This document shows positions 44,147 to 53,079 of a stretch of DNA of 64,000 bases, one piece after another. The stretch spans positions 55,500-119,499 of the forward strand of contig RHGE01000006.1 of NCBI GenBank assembly GCA_004296775.1, written 5' to 3'. Both the position numbers and the translations under genes were made by a program. The notes beneath the pieces were generated by a model. That model was not told the DNA's origin. It saw nothing but the letters and a program-made list of their open reading frames with translations, and ran no database searches. The DNA comes from Marinilabiliaceae bacterium JC017. Lineage in GTDB: Bacteria > Bacteroidota > Bacteroidia > Bacteroidales > Marinilabiliaceae. The number at the start of each line of letters is the position of its first letter. Position 1 is the first letter of the stretch.

Positions 44147-44461
44147 GGCGCCCTCCTTTTTTAGAAAGTGTAAAAATAAGAAAAAAACGATAGTTAAAAT
44201 GGCTGGAAGTTTGGGGGTTAAAGGTGGTTTTCTTTTAATTTGTAAGTGAGTCTGGGGTTTGTAGTGGTAGAATCAAGTGTAAGTCCTGTGATTATAAGGT
44301 AAACGGCGTTGTTTTAAATTGATTTGTAAATTGTCATTAATACTAAATAAAATATCGAAACGGCCAATAGTTACCCGGTTGTTTTAAAACATTTTGGTGA
44401 TGTGTGAGGTCGGTATTACAATTAATTACATTTGTTGAAAAAGTAGATAAAATTAATAGAC
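44147..44461. other. Divergent intergenic region with candidate promoter
   Basis: About 315 bases separate hydE (-) from the acyl-CoA synthetase gene (+). TACATTTG at 44427-44434 is a good -7 box for the + strand gene, with a start near 44441, but no clear -33 TTTG is seen at the right spacing. Nothing else stands out. Confidence 0.45.
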
Positions 44462-46522
44462 ATGATTAATGAGCAGCTAATAAATCCCAGGAGTATCGTC
44501 GTTATTGGCGCTTCTGATAATGTGCAAAAACCAGGTGGTAAAATCCTCAAGAATATCATCGATGGTAATTTTAAGGGCGACCTTTATGTAACTAACCTAA
44601 AGAGCGACGAAGTTCAGGGTATTAAATCTTATCGGGATGTAAAGGATTTGCCCGACAATGTTGATTTAGCCATTCTGGCTGTTGCTGCCAGGTTTTGTTC
44701 CGAAGCCGTGGATGTATTGGCGCGGGAGAAAAATACCAAGGCATTTATAATTATTTCGGCAGGTTTTAGTGAGGAGAATGAAGAGGGGGCCAGGCTTGAA
44801 AAGCAGATTGTCGAAACGATTGATAGTGTGGAAGGTTGTTTGATCGGGCCTAATTGCGTGGGGATGTTATCGGTGAATCATAATAGTGTCTTTACCACGC
44901 CGATTCCTACACTGGAACCCGATGGAGCAGATTTTATTTCTGGTTCAGGTGCTACGGCGGTGTTTATTATAGAGGCTGGAATGAATTTCGGATTGAAGTT
45001 TAATAGTGTCTATTCAGTGGGTAATAGTGCCCAGACAGGAGTGGAAGATGTGCTGGAGTATTTGGATGAAACTTTTGATCCGGAAAAGAGCTCGCGGGTG
45101 AAATTGCTCTATATGGAGAGTGTGAAAGATCCGGATAAGCTTTTAAAGCATGCCTCTTCACTTATTCGTAAGGGATGTCGGATTGCGGCGATTAAATCAG
45201 GTAATACCGAGGCGGGAAGCCGTGCTGCTTCCAGTCATACGGGGGCATTGGCGTCGAGTGATGTGGCTGTGGATGCTTTATTTAAAAAGGCGGGTATTGT
45301 AAGGTGTTATGGCCGTCAGGAGTTGGCTAATGTGGCTGCTGTATTCATGTGTAAAGAATTGAAAGGAAAAAATATTGCGGTGATCACGCATGCGGGTGGA
45401 CCGGCTGTGATGTTAACCGATGCTTTGTCGCTTGGTGGATTGGAAGTGCCGCATATTGAAGGGCCCAAAGCTGATGCGTTACTTGGAAAATTATTTCCGG
45501 GATCAAGCGTGGCTAATCCGATAGATTTCCTGGCTACCGGTACGGCAGAACAATTAGGAGATATCATAGATGCATGTGATACCGATTTTGATAATATTGA
45601 TGCCATGGCAGTGGTCTTTGGTAGTCCGGGTTTATTTCCGGTCAGGGATGTCTATGAGGTATTGCATGAAAAAATGAAGACGTGTAAAAAGCCAATATAT
45701 CCTGTGCTGCCTTCTGTGGTGAATGTTAAAGATGATATTGAGTATTTCCTGGGCAAAGGGAATGTAGGCTTCCCTGACGAAGTGCAATTGGGGTATGCTC
45801 TGACAAAAGTGTGGCAAACGCCGGTGCCGGCAAATGACAAGGTGGATATGGATGGGATTAATATGCCTGAGATTCGCCGGATTATTGATGGCGCAGATAA
45901 TGGTTATGTCTCTCCTGAAACGGTTCAGGCGTTATTGGATGCGGCCGGGATTCCCCGTGTTAAAGAATTAGTTGCCGAAACGGTTGACGAGTTGCTGAAA
46001 GGTGTGGGAGAGGTTGGTTATCCGGTGGTGATGAAAGTGGTAGGTCCCGTTCATAAATCTGATGTGGGGGGCGTTGTATTGAATGTGGATAATGATGAGC
46101 AGCTGAAAAGTGAATTTAGCCGGATGATGCAGATCAAGGATGCCACTGGTGTGTTGGTGCAGCCTATGCTTTCGGGTCGTGAAATCTTTGTGGGGGCTAA
46201 ATATGAACCCAAGTTTGGCCATGTGGTGCTTTGTGGATTGGGCGGAATTTTTGTAGAAGTACTGAAAGATGTCTCTTCTGGTTTGGCTCCACTTGTTAAG
46301 GATGAGGCTTTAACAATGATTAAAAACCTGAAAGGGTATAAAATTATTCAGGGGATACGCGGCCAGGAAGGAGTGGATGAAAATAAATTTGCTGAAATAA
46401 TTGTGCGTTTATCAACAATGTTACGATTTGCTACCGAAATTAAGGAGATGGATATTAATCCATTGTTGGGTGCGGGTGAAAATATTGTTGCGGTAGATGC
46501 ACGAATTCGTATCGAAAAATAA
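44462..46522 (+). CDS. ADP-forming acyl-CoA (acetate-CoA) synthetase, fused alpha-beta
   Basis: The 686-residue protein joins a CoA-binding domain ('SIVVIGASDNVQKPGG'), succinyl-CoA-ligase-like domains with the phospho-acceptor His at about residue 259 ('SSHTGALASSD'), and a C-terminal ATP-grasp domain from about residue 470 ('VVMKVVGPVHKSDVGGVVLNV', read as KVVGPVHKSDVGGV). It converts acyl-CoA, ADP and phosphate to the free acid, CoA and ATP. The 2-oxoacid oxidoreductase genes downstream suggest acetyl- or branched-chain acyl-CoA as substrate (inference). Confidence 0.9.
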   Translation: MINEQLINPRSIVVIGASDNVQKPGGKILKNIIDGNFKGDLYVTNLKSDEVQGIKSYRDVKDLPDNVDLAILAVAARFCSEAVDVLAREKNTKAFIIISAGFSEENEEGARLEKQIVETIDSVEGCLIGPNCVGMLSVNHNSVFTTPIPTLEPDGADFISGSGATAVFIIEAGMNFGLKFNSVYSVGNSAQTGVEDVLEYLDETFDPEKSSRVKLLYMESVKDPDKLLKHASSLIRKGCRIAAIKSGNTEAGSRAASSHTGALASSDVAVDALFKKAGIVRCYGRQELANVAAVFMCKELKGKNIAVITHAGGPAVMLTDALSLGGLEVPHIEGPKADALLGKLFPGSSVANPIDFLATGTAEQLGDIIDACDTDFDNIDAMAVVFGSPGLFPVRDVYEVLHEKMKTCKKPIYPVLPSVVNVKDDIEYFLGKGNVGFPDEVQLGYALTKVWQTPVPANDKVDMDGINMPEIRRIIDGADNGYVSPETVQALLDAAGIPRVKELVAETVDELLKGVGEVGYPVVMKVVGPVHKSDVGGVVLNVDNDEQLKSEFSRMMQIKDATGVLVQPMLSGREIFVGAKYEPKFGHVVLCGLGGIFVEVLKDVSSGLAPLVKDEALTMIKNLKGYKIIQGIRGQEGVDENKFAEIIVRLSTMLRFATEIKEMDINPLLGAGENIVAVDARIRIEK

Positions 46523-46548
46523 TAGTTTGATTAGTATATGTGTTATTA

Positions 46549-46607
46549 AGAGTGGTTGTTAATTTTCAGAGAATAGTCTCAGTTTATTAATAACCACTCT
46601 TTTTTTG
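46549..46607 (+). terminator. Terminator after the acyl-CoA synthetase gene
   Basis: AGAGTGGTTGTTAAT (46549-46563) pairs with ATTAATAACCACTCT (46586-46600) except for one position, around a 22-base loop, and is followed by seven Ts. The remaining bases up to 46859 hold nothing I recognise. Confidence 0.8.
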
Positions 46608-46859
46608 TTGATTTATTATCGCTTAGTAGTTCGGAATCAAACATGATTTAAATCATTAATCAAAAACCTGAAAATGTGATTTACTATACTAAATTTGTGA
46701 TCTCTTTCAATGTGAAACATCATGTGGGGCTTTGGTAGTAAGGGGAGTAGGGGTTAGGTTTTGTATTGTAAGTGATAGTTTTATTCAAATTGTAAGTTAA
46801 ATGCTTTCGAATTGATAATGGTAAGTCAAAAGGAGAAATTGAATCGTAAGTGAAGCGCG

Positions 46860-47555
46860 ATGATTATGAAAAAGTCTGATGTTTTATTTTTGATTGGAGC
46901 AGGTTTGTTTTTTTCTCCTTTCTTTCTGTCTGAAACCCTATATCAGGGGTATTTAACCTTTAACAGTAACCATCCTCTTGTGATGAGTTTTGTGAAGTTC
47001 GGCATTTTGGCCACCCTGGGTGAAATAATTGGTTTACGAATTCGTAGTGGTAACTATTTACAAAAGGGATTTGGTATTCTGCCCCGAGCAGTGGTGTGGG
47101 GAGTGCTGGGATTAACCATTAAACTCTCATTTGTGATATTTGCTACAGGGATGCCTGTTTTTATGGAGAAGATGGGTGTGAACGGAGCAGGAAACGCGAT
47201 GTTAGAGGCGTTGTCTCTGAAAAAAGTACTGGTAGCATTCGGGATTAGTTCAACGTTGAATTTGTTTTATGCCCCGGTGATGATGACCATGCATCGAATC
47301 ACCGATACGCATATTATTAATAATGGAGGGCAGTTGTCGGCTTTGATTAAGCCGATAGATTTTGCCGGGATTTTTTCAGGCATGGATTGGTATACGCAAT
47401 GGCATTTTGTGTTTAAGAAAACCATTCCGTTTTTTTGGATACCGGCACATACGGTCACGTTTTTGTTGCCCGCTGATTTTCGGGTATTATTTGCCGCCGT
47501 TTTGGGAATAGTCCTGGGAATATTACTTGCTATCGCAAGTCTGCAAAAGCGTTAG
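46860..47555 (+). CDS. Integral membrane protein, possibly Mpv17/PMP22-like
   Basis: The 231-residue protein has four or five predicted membrane helices and no signal peptide. The last third ('FWIPAHTVTFLLPADFRVLF') resembles the C-terminal signature of Mpv17/PMP22 proteins, which usually reads W-x-P-x2-x-x-N-F-x-x-V-P-x-x-x-R. I hold this only loosely. It lies 80 bases before a flavodoxin gene on the same strand. Function unknown. Confidence 0.6.
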   Translation: MIMKKSDVLFLIGAGLFFSPFFLSETLYQGYLTFNSNHPLVMSFVKFGILATLGEIIGLRIRSGNYLQKGFGILPRAVVWGVLGLTIKLSFVIFATGMPVFMEKMGVNGAGNAMLEALSLKKVLVAFGISSTLNLFYAPVMMTMHRITDTHIINNGGQLSALIKPIDFAGIFSGMDWYTQWHFVFKKTIPFFWIPAHTVTFLLPADFRVLFAAVLGIVLGILLAIASLQKR

Positions 47556-47635
47556 GGCTGGTATGTGGTTTGCATATTTGGTTGAAAACAGGCATATTTG
47601 AAAGGAATAGTATTAAGTTTCCTAAAAATTTATCT

Positions 47636-48160
47636 ATGGCGAATATTGGAATTTTCTTTGGTCCTGAAAAGGGCAGCGTTGAAAAGGCTGCAAGAAAAAT
47701 CGCGCAGGAATTTGGAGAGGAAAAGGCTGACCTTATACCTGTTAAAGGTGCTGAGGTAGTTGACCTTGAAAAATATGATAAGCTTGTTTTTGGTCTTTCA
47801 ACAATAGGGAAAACAAATTGGGATTCGGAGCATAAGGATATTGATTGGGATGTGTTTTCTTCTAAGTTGAAATCGGTTAACTGGACAAATAAGTCAGTTG
47901 CTATTTATTCATTAGGGGATCAAATTACCTATCCGCAACATTTTGTCGATGCCATTGGCTGGATGTATGACCGGTTGATGCCATTGGATGTGAAGGTGGT
48001 TGGTTTTGTTGATCCGGAAGGATATAAGTTTGAAGCTTCAGAAGGATTTAGAAATGGCTTGTTTATGGGCTTGCCGCTGGATGAGGATACGGAATCGGAT
48101 AAAACGGACGTAAGGATTAGTCATTGGGTCAGCCTCCTCGTTAATGAGTTTGGTTTCTAA
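47636..48160 (+). CDS. Flavodoxin
   Basis: The start ATG 47636 gives 174 residues, typical of long-chain flavodoxins. The FMN phosphate loop is near the N-terminus ('FFGPEKGSVEKAARKIA', a variant of T/S-x-T-G-x-T), and later flavin loops are 'GLSTIGKTNW' and 'SLGDQITYPQHFVDAIG'. It probably replaces ferredoxin when iron is scarce and could serve the adjacent oxidoreductase and hydrogenases. The phosphate loop departs from the usual TGNT pattern. A terminator follows. Confidence 0.85.
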   Translation: MANIGIFFGPEKGSVEKAARKIAQEFGEEKADLIPVKGAEVVDLEKYDKLVFGLSTIGKTNWDSEHKDIDWDVFSSKLKSVNWTNKSVAIYSLGDQITYPQHFVDAIGWMYDRLMPLDVKVVGFVDPEGYKFEASEGFRNGLFMGLPLDEDTESDKTDVRISHWVSLLVNEFGF

Positions 48161-48177
48161 ACAGTGTGTTGTAATGT

Positions 48178-48207
48178 AAGGTGGTAAGGTTATTATCACC
48201 TTTTTTT
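48178..48207 (+). terminator. Terminator after the flavodoxin gene
   Basis: AAGGTGGTAA (48178-48187) pairs with TTATCACCTT (48193-48202), including one G-T pair, and runs into seven Ts. It lies 17 bases after the stop. Confidence 0.85.
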
Positions 48208-48327
48208 GTTCCTGTTTTCAGGTTGAAGCTTTATCAGTGGACAGTGTGTTTGATATTTATATCCTTGAATCGTGTTTTGAGAAATTTAATTAGTTGTTAG
48301 CTTTTTAAAATAAACCAATATCCAACA

Positions 48328-49668
48328 ATGAAAAAAGATATAAAAACACCAATCCCGGCAGCTATTGTTGATCGGGTATTAGAGGAGTATCAGATTAAAG
48401 ATCTGGGCAAAGCAACCATTCGGGAGATTGTAGGGATTGTGAATGATATTGAGGAGCAGTCGGGAAAGAAATTCATTCGTATGGAGATGGGTGTTCCCGG
48501 GTTGGAACCTTCCAAAGTGGGAACAGAAGCGGAGATAGCAGCTTTGAAGCGAGGAGTTGCAGCTGACTATCCCATGCTGGATGGCGTCAAGGAGTTGAAA
48601 ATTGAAACCAGCCGGTTTGTGAAGGCTTTCATGGATCTGGATATTGATCCCAAAGGGTGTATTCCCACAGTGGGATCGATGCAGGGTTCTTATGCTAATT
48701 TCCTGGTGGCCGGAGAACTTGATCCGAAAAAAGATACTATTTTATTTATCGATCCTGGTTTCCCGGTTCAAAAGCAACAGTTGAAAGTGTTGGGGTATAA
48801 ATATGAATCCTTTGATGCATATCATTACCGGGGCGAAAAGCTGAGGGAAAAACTGGAGTCCTATTTTAGAGAAGGAAATATTTCTACCGTCGTATATTCA
48901 AATCCCAATAATCCCACCTGGATCTGTCTCAATGAGGAAGAGTTGCAGATTATTGGTGAACTGGCTACCAAATATGATGTTTTGGTGTTCGAAGATCTGG
49001 CTTATTTTGCCATGGATTTTCGGAAGGATTTAAGCCGGCCGTTCGAGGCTCCTTATCAGGCTAGTGTTGGAAAGTATACCGATAATTATGTGGTGTTCCT
49101 GTCTAGTTCCAAGTCTTTTAGTTATGCCGGACAACGAACAGCTGTGGTGTGTGTGTCTGATAAGGTATTTAACCGTTATTACCCCAATTTGGAAAAAAGG
49201 TTTGGGCTGGGAGTATATGGGAAAGTATTAGTTGGTCGGGTGCTTTATAGTCTCTCATCAGGAACGAGTCACTCCTCTCAGTATGCTTTGGCTGCCATCT
49301 TTAAAGCGGCTTCCGATGGAAAATATAATTTCCTGGATGAGGTTAAGGTATATGGGGAGCGTGCCCATGAGATGAAGGAGCTGTTTGTGAAGAATGGCTT
49401 TCAGATTGTTTATGACAGGGATCAGGAAGAGCCGCTGGCTGATGGATTTTATTTTACCATTGGTTACCCGGGTTGTTCAGGAGGAGAATTGTTAGAGCGG
49501 TTGTTGTATTATGGAATAAGTGCCATTGCGCTCAATAATACGGGAAGTGAGTTGGAAGGTTTGAGGGCATGCGTGTCGCAAACTGGGAAAGAGCGTTTTG
49601 GTGAGTTAAAAGAGAGATTAGAAGCTTTTCATGCACATTTTGCTTATGTTGATGTAAGTAAATGTTAA
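48328..49668 (+). CDS. Class I/II aminotransferase (PLP-dependent)
   Basis: The 446-residue protein is a fold-type I aminotransferase. It has 'NPNNPTWICL' near residue 193, the PLP-binding Asp in 'VFEDLAYFAM' and the Schiff-base Lys in 'SSSKSFSYAGQR' near residue 258. The substrate cannot be read from sequence. Because it lies 125 bases before the ferredoxin and 2-oxoacid:ferredoxin oxidoreductase genes on the same strand, a role in supplying 2-oxoacids from amino acids (branched-chain or aromatic) is likely. Confidence 0.88.
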   Translation: MKKDIKTPIPAAIVDRVLEEYQIKDLGKATIREIVGIVNDIEEQSGKKFIRMEMGVPGLEPSKVGTEAEIAALKRGVAADYPMLDGVKELKIETSRFVKAFMDLDIDPKGCIPTVGSMQGSYANFLVAGELDPKKDTILFIDPGFPVQKQQLKVLGYKYESFDAYHYRGEKLREKLESYFREGNISTVVYSNPNNPTWICLNEEELQIIGELATKYDVLVFEDLAYFAMDFRKDLSRPFEAPYQASVGKYTDNYVVFLSSSKSFSYAGQRTAVVCVSDKVFNRYYPNLEKRFGLGVYGKVLVGRVLYSLSSGTSHSSQYALAAIFKAASDGKYNFLDEVKVYGERAHEMKELFVKNGFQIVYDRDQEEPLADGFYFTIGYPGCSGGELLERLLYYGISAIALNNTGSELEGLRACVSQTGKERFGELKERLEAFHAHFAYVDVSKC

Positions 49669-49792
49669 TGTGGAGGTTTCAATTTGAAACACGTGATATC
49701 TGCTTTAAGATTAGTAGTCTAATGATGGTCGTCATGTTTAGTTTCAAGGAATTTGTTTAAATTTGAAATGTTGGATTAAAAGATACAAATCT

Positions 49793-50029
49793 ATGGCAAA
49801 AGCAAAAGGAGCAATTGTGGTGGATACAGTAAAATGCAAAGGCTGCAGTCTCTGTGTTGAAGCTTGTCCCACTAAGGTTATTGAATTAGCTGCCGACGTA
49901 AACGGTAAAGGGTTTCATTATGCCTATATGGCAAACCCCGAAGCGTGCATAGGATGTTCAAGTTGCGGATTGGTTTGTCCCGATAGCTGCATTACTGTGT
50001 ATAGGGCGAAAGTTCAAGAATCTGTGTAG
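49793..50029 (+). CDS. 2-oxoacid:ferredoxin oxidoreductase, ferredoxin (delta) subunit
   Basis: ATG 49793 gives 78 residues with two 4Fe-4S motifs (CKGCSLCVEACP and CIGCSSCGLVCP). Length and position match the delta subunit of KOR/VOR enzymes. It passes electrons from the thiamine-bound intermediate to soluble ferredoxin. The alpha subunit starts 33 bases later. Confidence 0.92.
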   Translation: MAKAKGAIVVDTVKCKGCSLCVEACPTKVIELAADVNGKGFHYAYMANPEACIGCSSCGLVCPDSCITVYRAKVQESV

Positions 50030-50062
50030 TATTTTTAGGAATAAAGGAAATTAGTCACAACA

Positions 50063-51145
50063 ATGAGAGAACTCAAATTAATGAAAGGTAACGAGGCCAT
50101 TGCGGAGGCTGCCATCCGTTGCGGGGTTGATGGATATTTCGGATATCCTATCACACCACAATCGGAGATCATGGAAACCCTCATGGCTGAGAAACCTTGG
50201 GAAACAACCGGAATGGTTGTTTTACAAGCTGAAAGTGAAGTGGCATCCATAAACATGCTTTATGGGGGTGCTGGATGTGGAAAACGTGTGATGACTTCTT
50301 CATCTAGTCCTGGCGTAAGTTTAATGCAGGAAGGAATTACCTACCTGGCCGGAGCAGAATTACCTTGCGTGGTTGTGAACGTGGTGCGTGGGGGCCCGGG
50401 TTTGGGAACCATTCAGCCTGCTCAGTCTGATTACTTTCAGTCCGTTAAGGGGGGTGGACACGGTGATTATAAATTAATCGTGTTAGCACCTAATTCGGTT
50501 CAGGAAATGGCCGACTTTGTGGAATTGGCTTTTGATTTAGCCTTCAAATATAAAAACCCTGCCTTGATCTTGTCTGACGGTGTAATTGGCCAGATGATGG
50601 AAAAAGTAGAGTTGAAAGAATATACACCCCGGTGGACCAATGAAGAGATTGAAAAGATAAGTCCATGGGCCACGACCGGTAAAGGCGCACATAGAGGACG
50701 TAATGTCATTACTTCCCTGGAGCTTGAAGCTTCTGAGCAGGAAAAGGTGAACCACCGCCTGCAGGCCAAATACAAGGAGATTGAAAAGAATGAGGTACGC
50801 TGTGAGAAGTTCATGTGCGATGATGCCGATTATCTGCTTGTTGCTTATGGATCCAGTGCTCGTATCTGTCAAAAATCGGTAGAGTTGGCACGTGAAAATG
50901 GTATTAAAGTGGGCTTGTTGCGCCCCATCACCTTGTTTCCTTATCCGGTGAACGAAATCAATGCGTTGGCCGATCAGGTAAAAGGTATTTTATCGGTTGA
51001 AATGAGTGCCGGTCAAATGGTAGAAGATGTTCGTTTGGCAGTGAACGGTAAGGTGAAAGTGGAGCATTTTGGCCGCTATGGTGGGGCTATTCCTTCACCG
51101 GGTGAAGTGGTTGAAGCACTCAAACAAAAAATCATTGGAGGATAA
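50063..51145 (+). CDS. vorB: 2-oxoacid:ferredoxin oxidoreductase alpha subunit (VorB/KorA-like)
   Basis: The 360-residue protein starts with the pyruvate-ferredoxin-type domain I motif 'GYFGYPITPQSEIME' and has 'GGPGLGTIQPAQSDYF'. A C-terminal transketolase-like domain ends near 'HFGRYGGAIPSPGEV'. It resembles the subunit called VorB in branched-chain 2-oxoacid oxidoreductases. 2-Oxoglutarate cannot be excluded as substrate. Confidence 0.9.
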   Translation: MRELKLMKGNEAIAEAAIRCGVDGYFGYPITPQSEIMETLMAEKPWETTGMVVLQAESEVASINMLYGGAGCGKRVMTSSSSPGVSLMQEGITYLAGAELPCVVVNVVRGGPGLGTIQPAQSDYFQSVKGGGHGDYKLIVLAPNSVQEMADFVELAFDLAFKYKNPALILSDGVIGQMMEKVELKEYTPRWTNEEIEKISPWATTGKGAHRGRNVITSLELEASEQEKVNHRLQAKYKEIEKNEVRCEKFMCDDADYLLVAYGSSARICQKSVELARENGIKVGLLRPITLFPYPVNEINALADQVKGILSVEMSAGQMVEDVRLAVNGKVKVEHFGRYGGAIPSPGEVVEALKQKIIGG

Positions 51146-51148
51146 GTC

Positions 51149-51916
51149 ATGGCTGAAGTATTAAACGATATAATTAAACCTGAGAACCAGATTTATGGTA
51201 AGTCAGAGGTTCTTACCGATAACGTGCTTCACTATTGTCCGGGCTGTAGCCACGGAGTAGTGCATAAGCTTATTGCCGAAGTGATTGAAGAGATGGGCAT
51301 TCAGGAACAAACCATTGGTGTGGCACCTGTAGGATGTTCGGTATTGGCCTATAATTACCTGGAAATTGACTGGCAGGAAGCGGCTCATGGTCGTGCACCG
51401 GCATTGGCTACTGCTATTAAGCGGTTGCGTCCCGATCGTTTTGTGTTCTCCTATCAGGGAGACGGTGACCTGGCCGCTATTGGTACCGCTGAAACCATTC
51501 ATGCCTGTAACAGGGGTGAGAATATTGTAATGGTATTCATCAACAATGGTATCTACGGAATGACAGGTGGTCAGATGGCACCTACTACCCTGGAAGGAAT
51601 GAAAGCGGCTACATGTCCTTACGGACGTGATGTGAGCCGGGATGGTCATCCTATTAAGATCACTGAATTGCTGGCCCAGTTACCGGGAACCGGTTATGTA
51701 ACCCGTCAGGCAGTGCATACCCCTGCTGCCGTGCGTAAAACCAAGAAAGCCCTTCGTAAAGCTTTTGAAAATCAAAAGCTCAACAAAGGAACTCAGTTAA
51801 TTGAGGTGGTGTCTACTTGTAGCTCAGGATGGAAGTTAACACCTGTCCAGGCTAATAAATGGATGGAAGAGAATATGTTTGCATTCTATCCGTTGGGTGA
51901 TTTGAAAGATGAATAG
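51149..51916 (+). CDS. 2-oxoacid:ferredoxin oxidoreductase beta subunit (TPP-binding)
   Basis: The 255-residue protein carries the thiamine diphosphate motif 'GDGDLAAIGTAETIHACNRG' with the later 'NNGIYGMTGGQMAPTT'. It also has 'YCPGCSHG' near the N-terminus, a 4Fe-4S ligand motif as in related KorB/VorA proteins. It starts 3 bases after the alpha gene. Confidence 0.92.
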   Translation: MAEVLNDIIKPENQIYGKSEVLTDNVLHYCPGCSHGVVHKLIAEVIEEMGIQEQTIGVAPVGCSVLAYNYLEIDWQEAAHGRAPALATAIKRLRPDRFVFSYQGDGDLAAIGTAETIHACNRGENIVMVFINNGIYGMTGGQMAPTTLEGMKAATCPYGRDVSRDGHPIKITELLAQLPGTGYVTRQAVHTPAAVRKTKKALRKAFENQKLNKGTQLIEVVSTCSSGWKLTPVQANKWMEENMFAFYPLGDLKDE

Positions 51917-51957
51917 TCTCTGGCTGTTCAGAAGTAAAATGTAAAAAAGTAATTAAT

Positions 51958-52512
51958 ATGAAAGAGGAAATCATCATAGCCGGTTTTGGTGGACAAGGCG
52001 TACTCTCCATGGGAAAAATCCTTGCTTACTCTGGAGTAATGCAAGATATGGAAGTGACCTGGATGCCGTCTTACGGGCCCGAAATGCGTGGTGGTACTGC
52101 TAATGTGACAGTGATCCTGAGTGATCAGCGCATCAGCTCCCCCGTTTTGCATGAATTCGACACCGCCATTATCCTTAACCAGCAGTCACTCGATAAATTC
52201 GAGAAAGAAGTAAAACCCGGTGGTACGCTTATCTACGATAGCAATGGTATTACCCGCCATCCGGAGCGCACAGATATTAATATTTACCGCGTTGATGCAG
52301 CGGAAGAGACAGCCCGCATGCAGTCGGCCAAAACATTTAACATGATTGTTTTGGGTGCTTACCTGAAAGTACGACCCGTGGTAAAAATGGAAAATGTTCT
52401 TAAAGGACTGAAAAAATCATTACCGGAACGTCACCATCACTTAATCCCGTTGAATGAAAAAGCTATTCTGCGTGGAAGTGAAATCATCAGAGAGGTTTCG
52501 TTGGTTGAATAA
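51958..52512 (+). CDS. 2-oxoacid:ferredoxin oxidoreductase gamma subunit
   Basis: The 184-residue protein begins 'IIIAGFGGQGVLSMGKIL', the CoA-binding gamma-domain signature, and has 'PEMRGGTANVTVILSD'. It is the last gene of the delta-alpha-beta-gamma run and is followed by a terminator. The complete enzyme oxidises 2-oxoacids to acyl-CoA and reduces ferredoxin for the hydrogenases. Confidence 0.92.
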   Translation: MKEEIIIAGFGGQGVLSMGKILAYSGVMQDMEVTWMPSYGPEMRGGTANVTVILSDQRISSPVLHEFDTAIILNQQSLDKFEKEVKPGGTLIYDSNGITRHPERTDINIYRVDAAEETARMQSAKTFNMIVLGAYLKVRPVVKMENVLKGLKKSLPERHHHLIPLNEKAILRGSEIIREVSLVE

Positions 52513-52535
52513 ATTTTAAGGTTAATAGCAGAGTT

Positions 52536-52565
52536 AAAGCGCTTCCATTGGGGGCGCTTTTTTTG
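52536..52565 (+). terminator. Terminator after the oxidoreductase operon
   Basis: AAAGCGC (52536-52542) pairs perfectly with GCGCTTT (52554-52560), followed by an uninterrupted T-run. It lies 24 bases past the gamma subunit stop and immediately before repeat copy B. Confidence 0.88.
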
Positions 52566-52572
52566 TAATTTT

Positions 52573-52960
52573 CTAACATGGATAAGCCAGAATAGTACCC
52601 AGATTTAATAGTAAGAATTGAGTATTAACCTCATTCGATTTTATACCATTTAATGATTTTTTTTTATCGGGACTTCGTCCCAAACCTTACTTTATTTTTG
52701 GCATTGCTCCAAAAACGAAGAAAAAAAACGCTAGTCAAAAAAAACACTTCTGCCCGCCTCCTCGATGAATTTTTTTTCAACCCACAGGGCAGACCGCATT
52801 CATTTTCGTCGCGCTCACGCCGGCTCGCTTATTTGACTGGCCTTCCCGCTTCCCATCATATTGGCTAATCTCATATAATTAGTTTGGCGTAATAATCGAA
52901 CTGAGGTTATTAATTAGCAAAAATTAGAGTAGCGAGACTTTTAATAATATTTTGCCAAAA
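52573..52960 (+). repeat. ~385-bp interspersed non-coding element, copy B
   Basis: Collinear with copy A (25490-25872) from the opening CTAAC...GG motif to the TTTTG.CAAA end. The shared blocks include the GGGAC/GTCCC hairpin near 52665, 'TTTTTGGCATTGC', 'CCTCCTCGATGAATTTTT' and 'TCTCATATAATTAGT'. Differences are scattered substitutions and single-base indels with no coding pattern. It fills the gap between the oxidoreductase operon and the next gene. Confidence 0.8.
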
Positions 52961-53079
52961 ATACACGACTATCATAAATATATCACTCATGTTTTGGGTG
53001 GTTAGTGCGCTTAATGTGAACTTAAACAACTATTTTAGACATCACCATTTAATTAGCTTACCGAAAAACATATCTAAAA

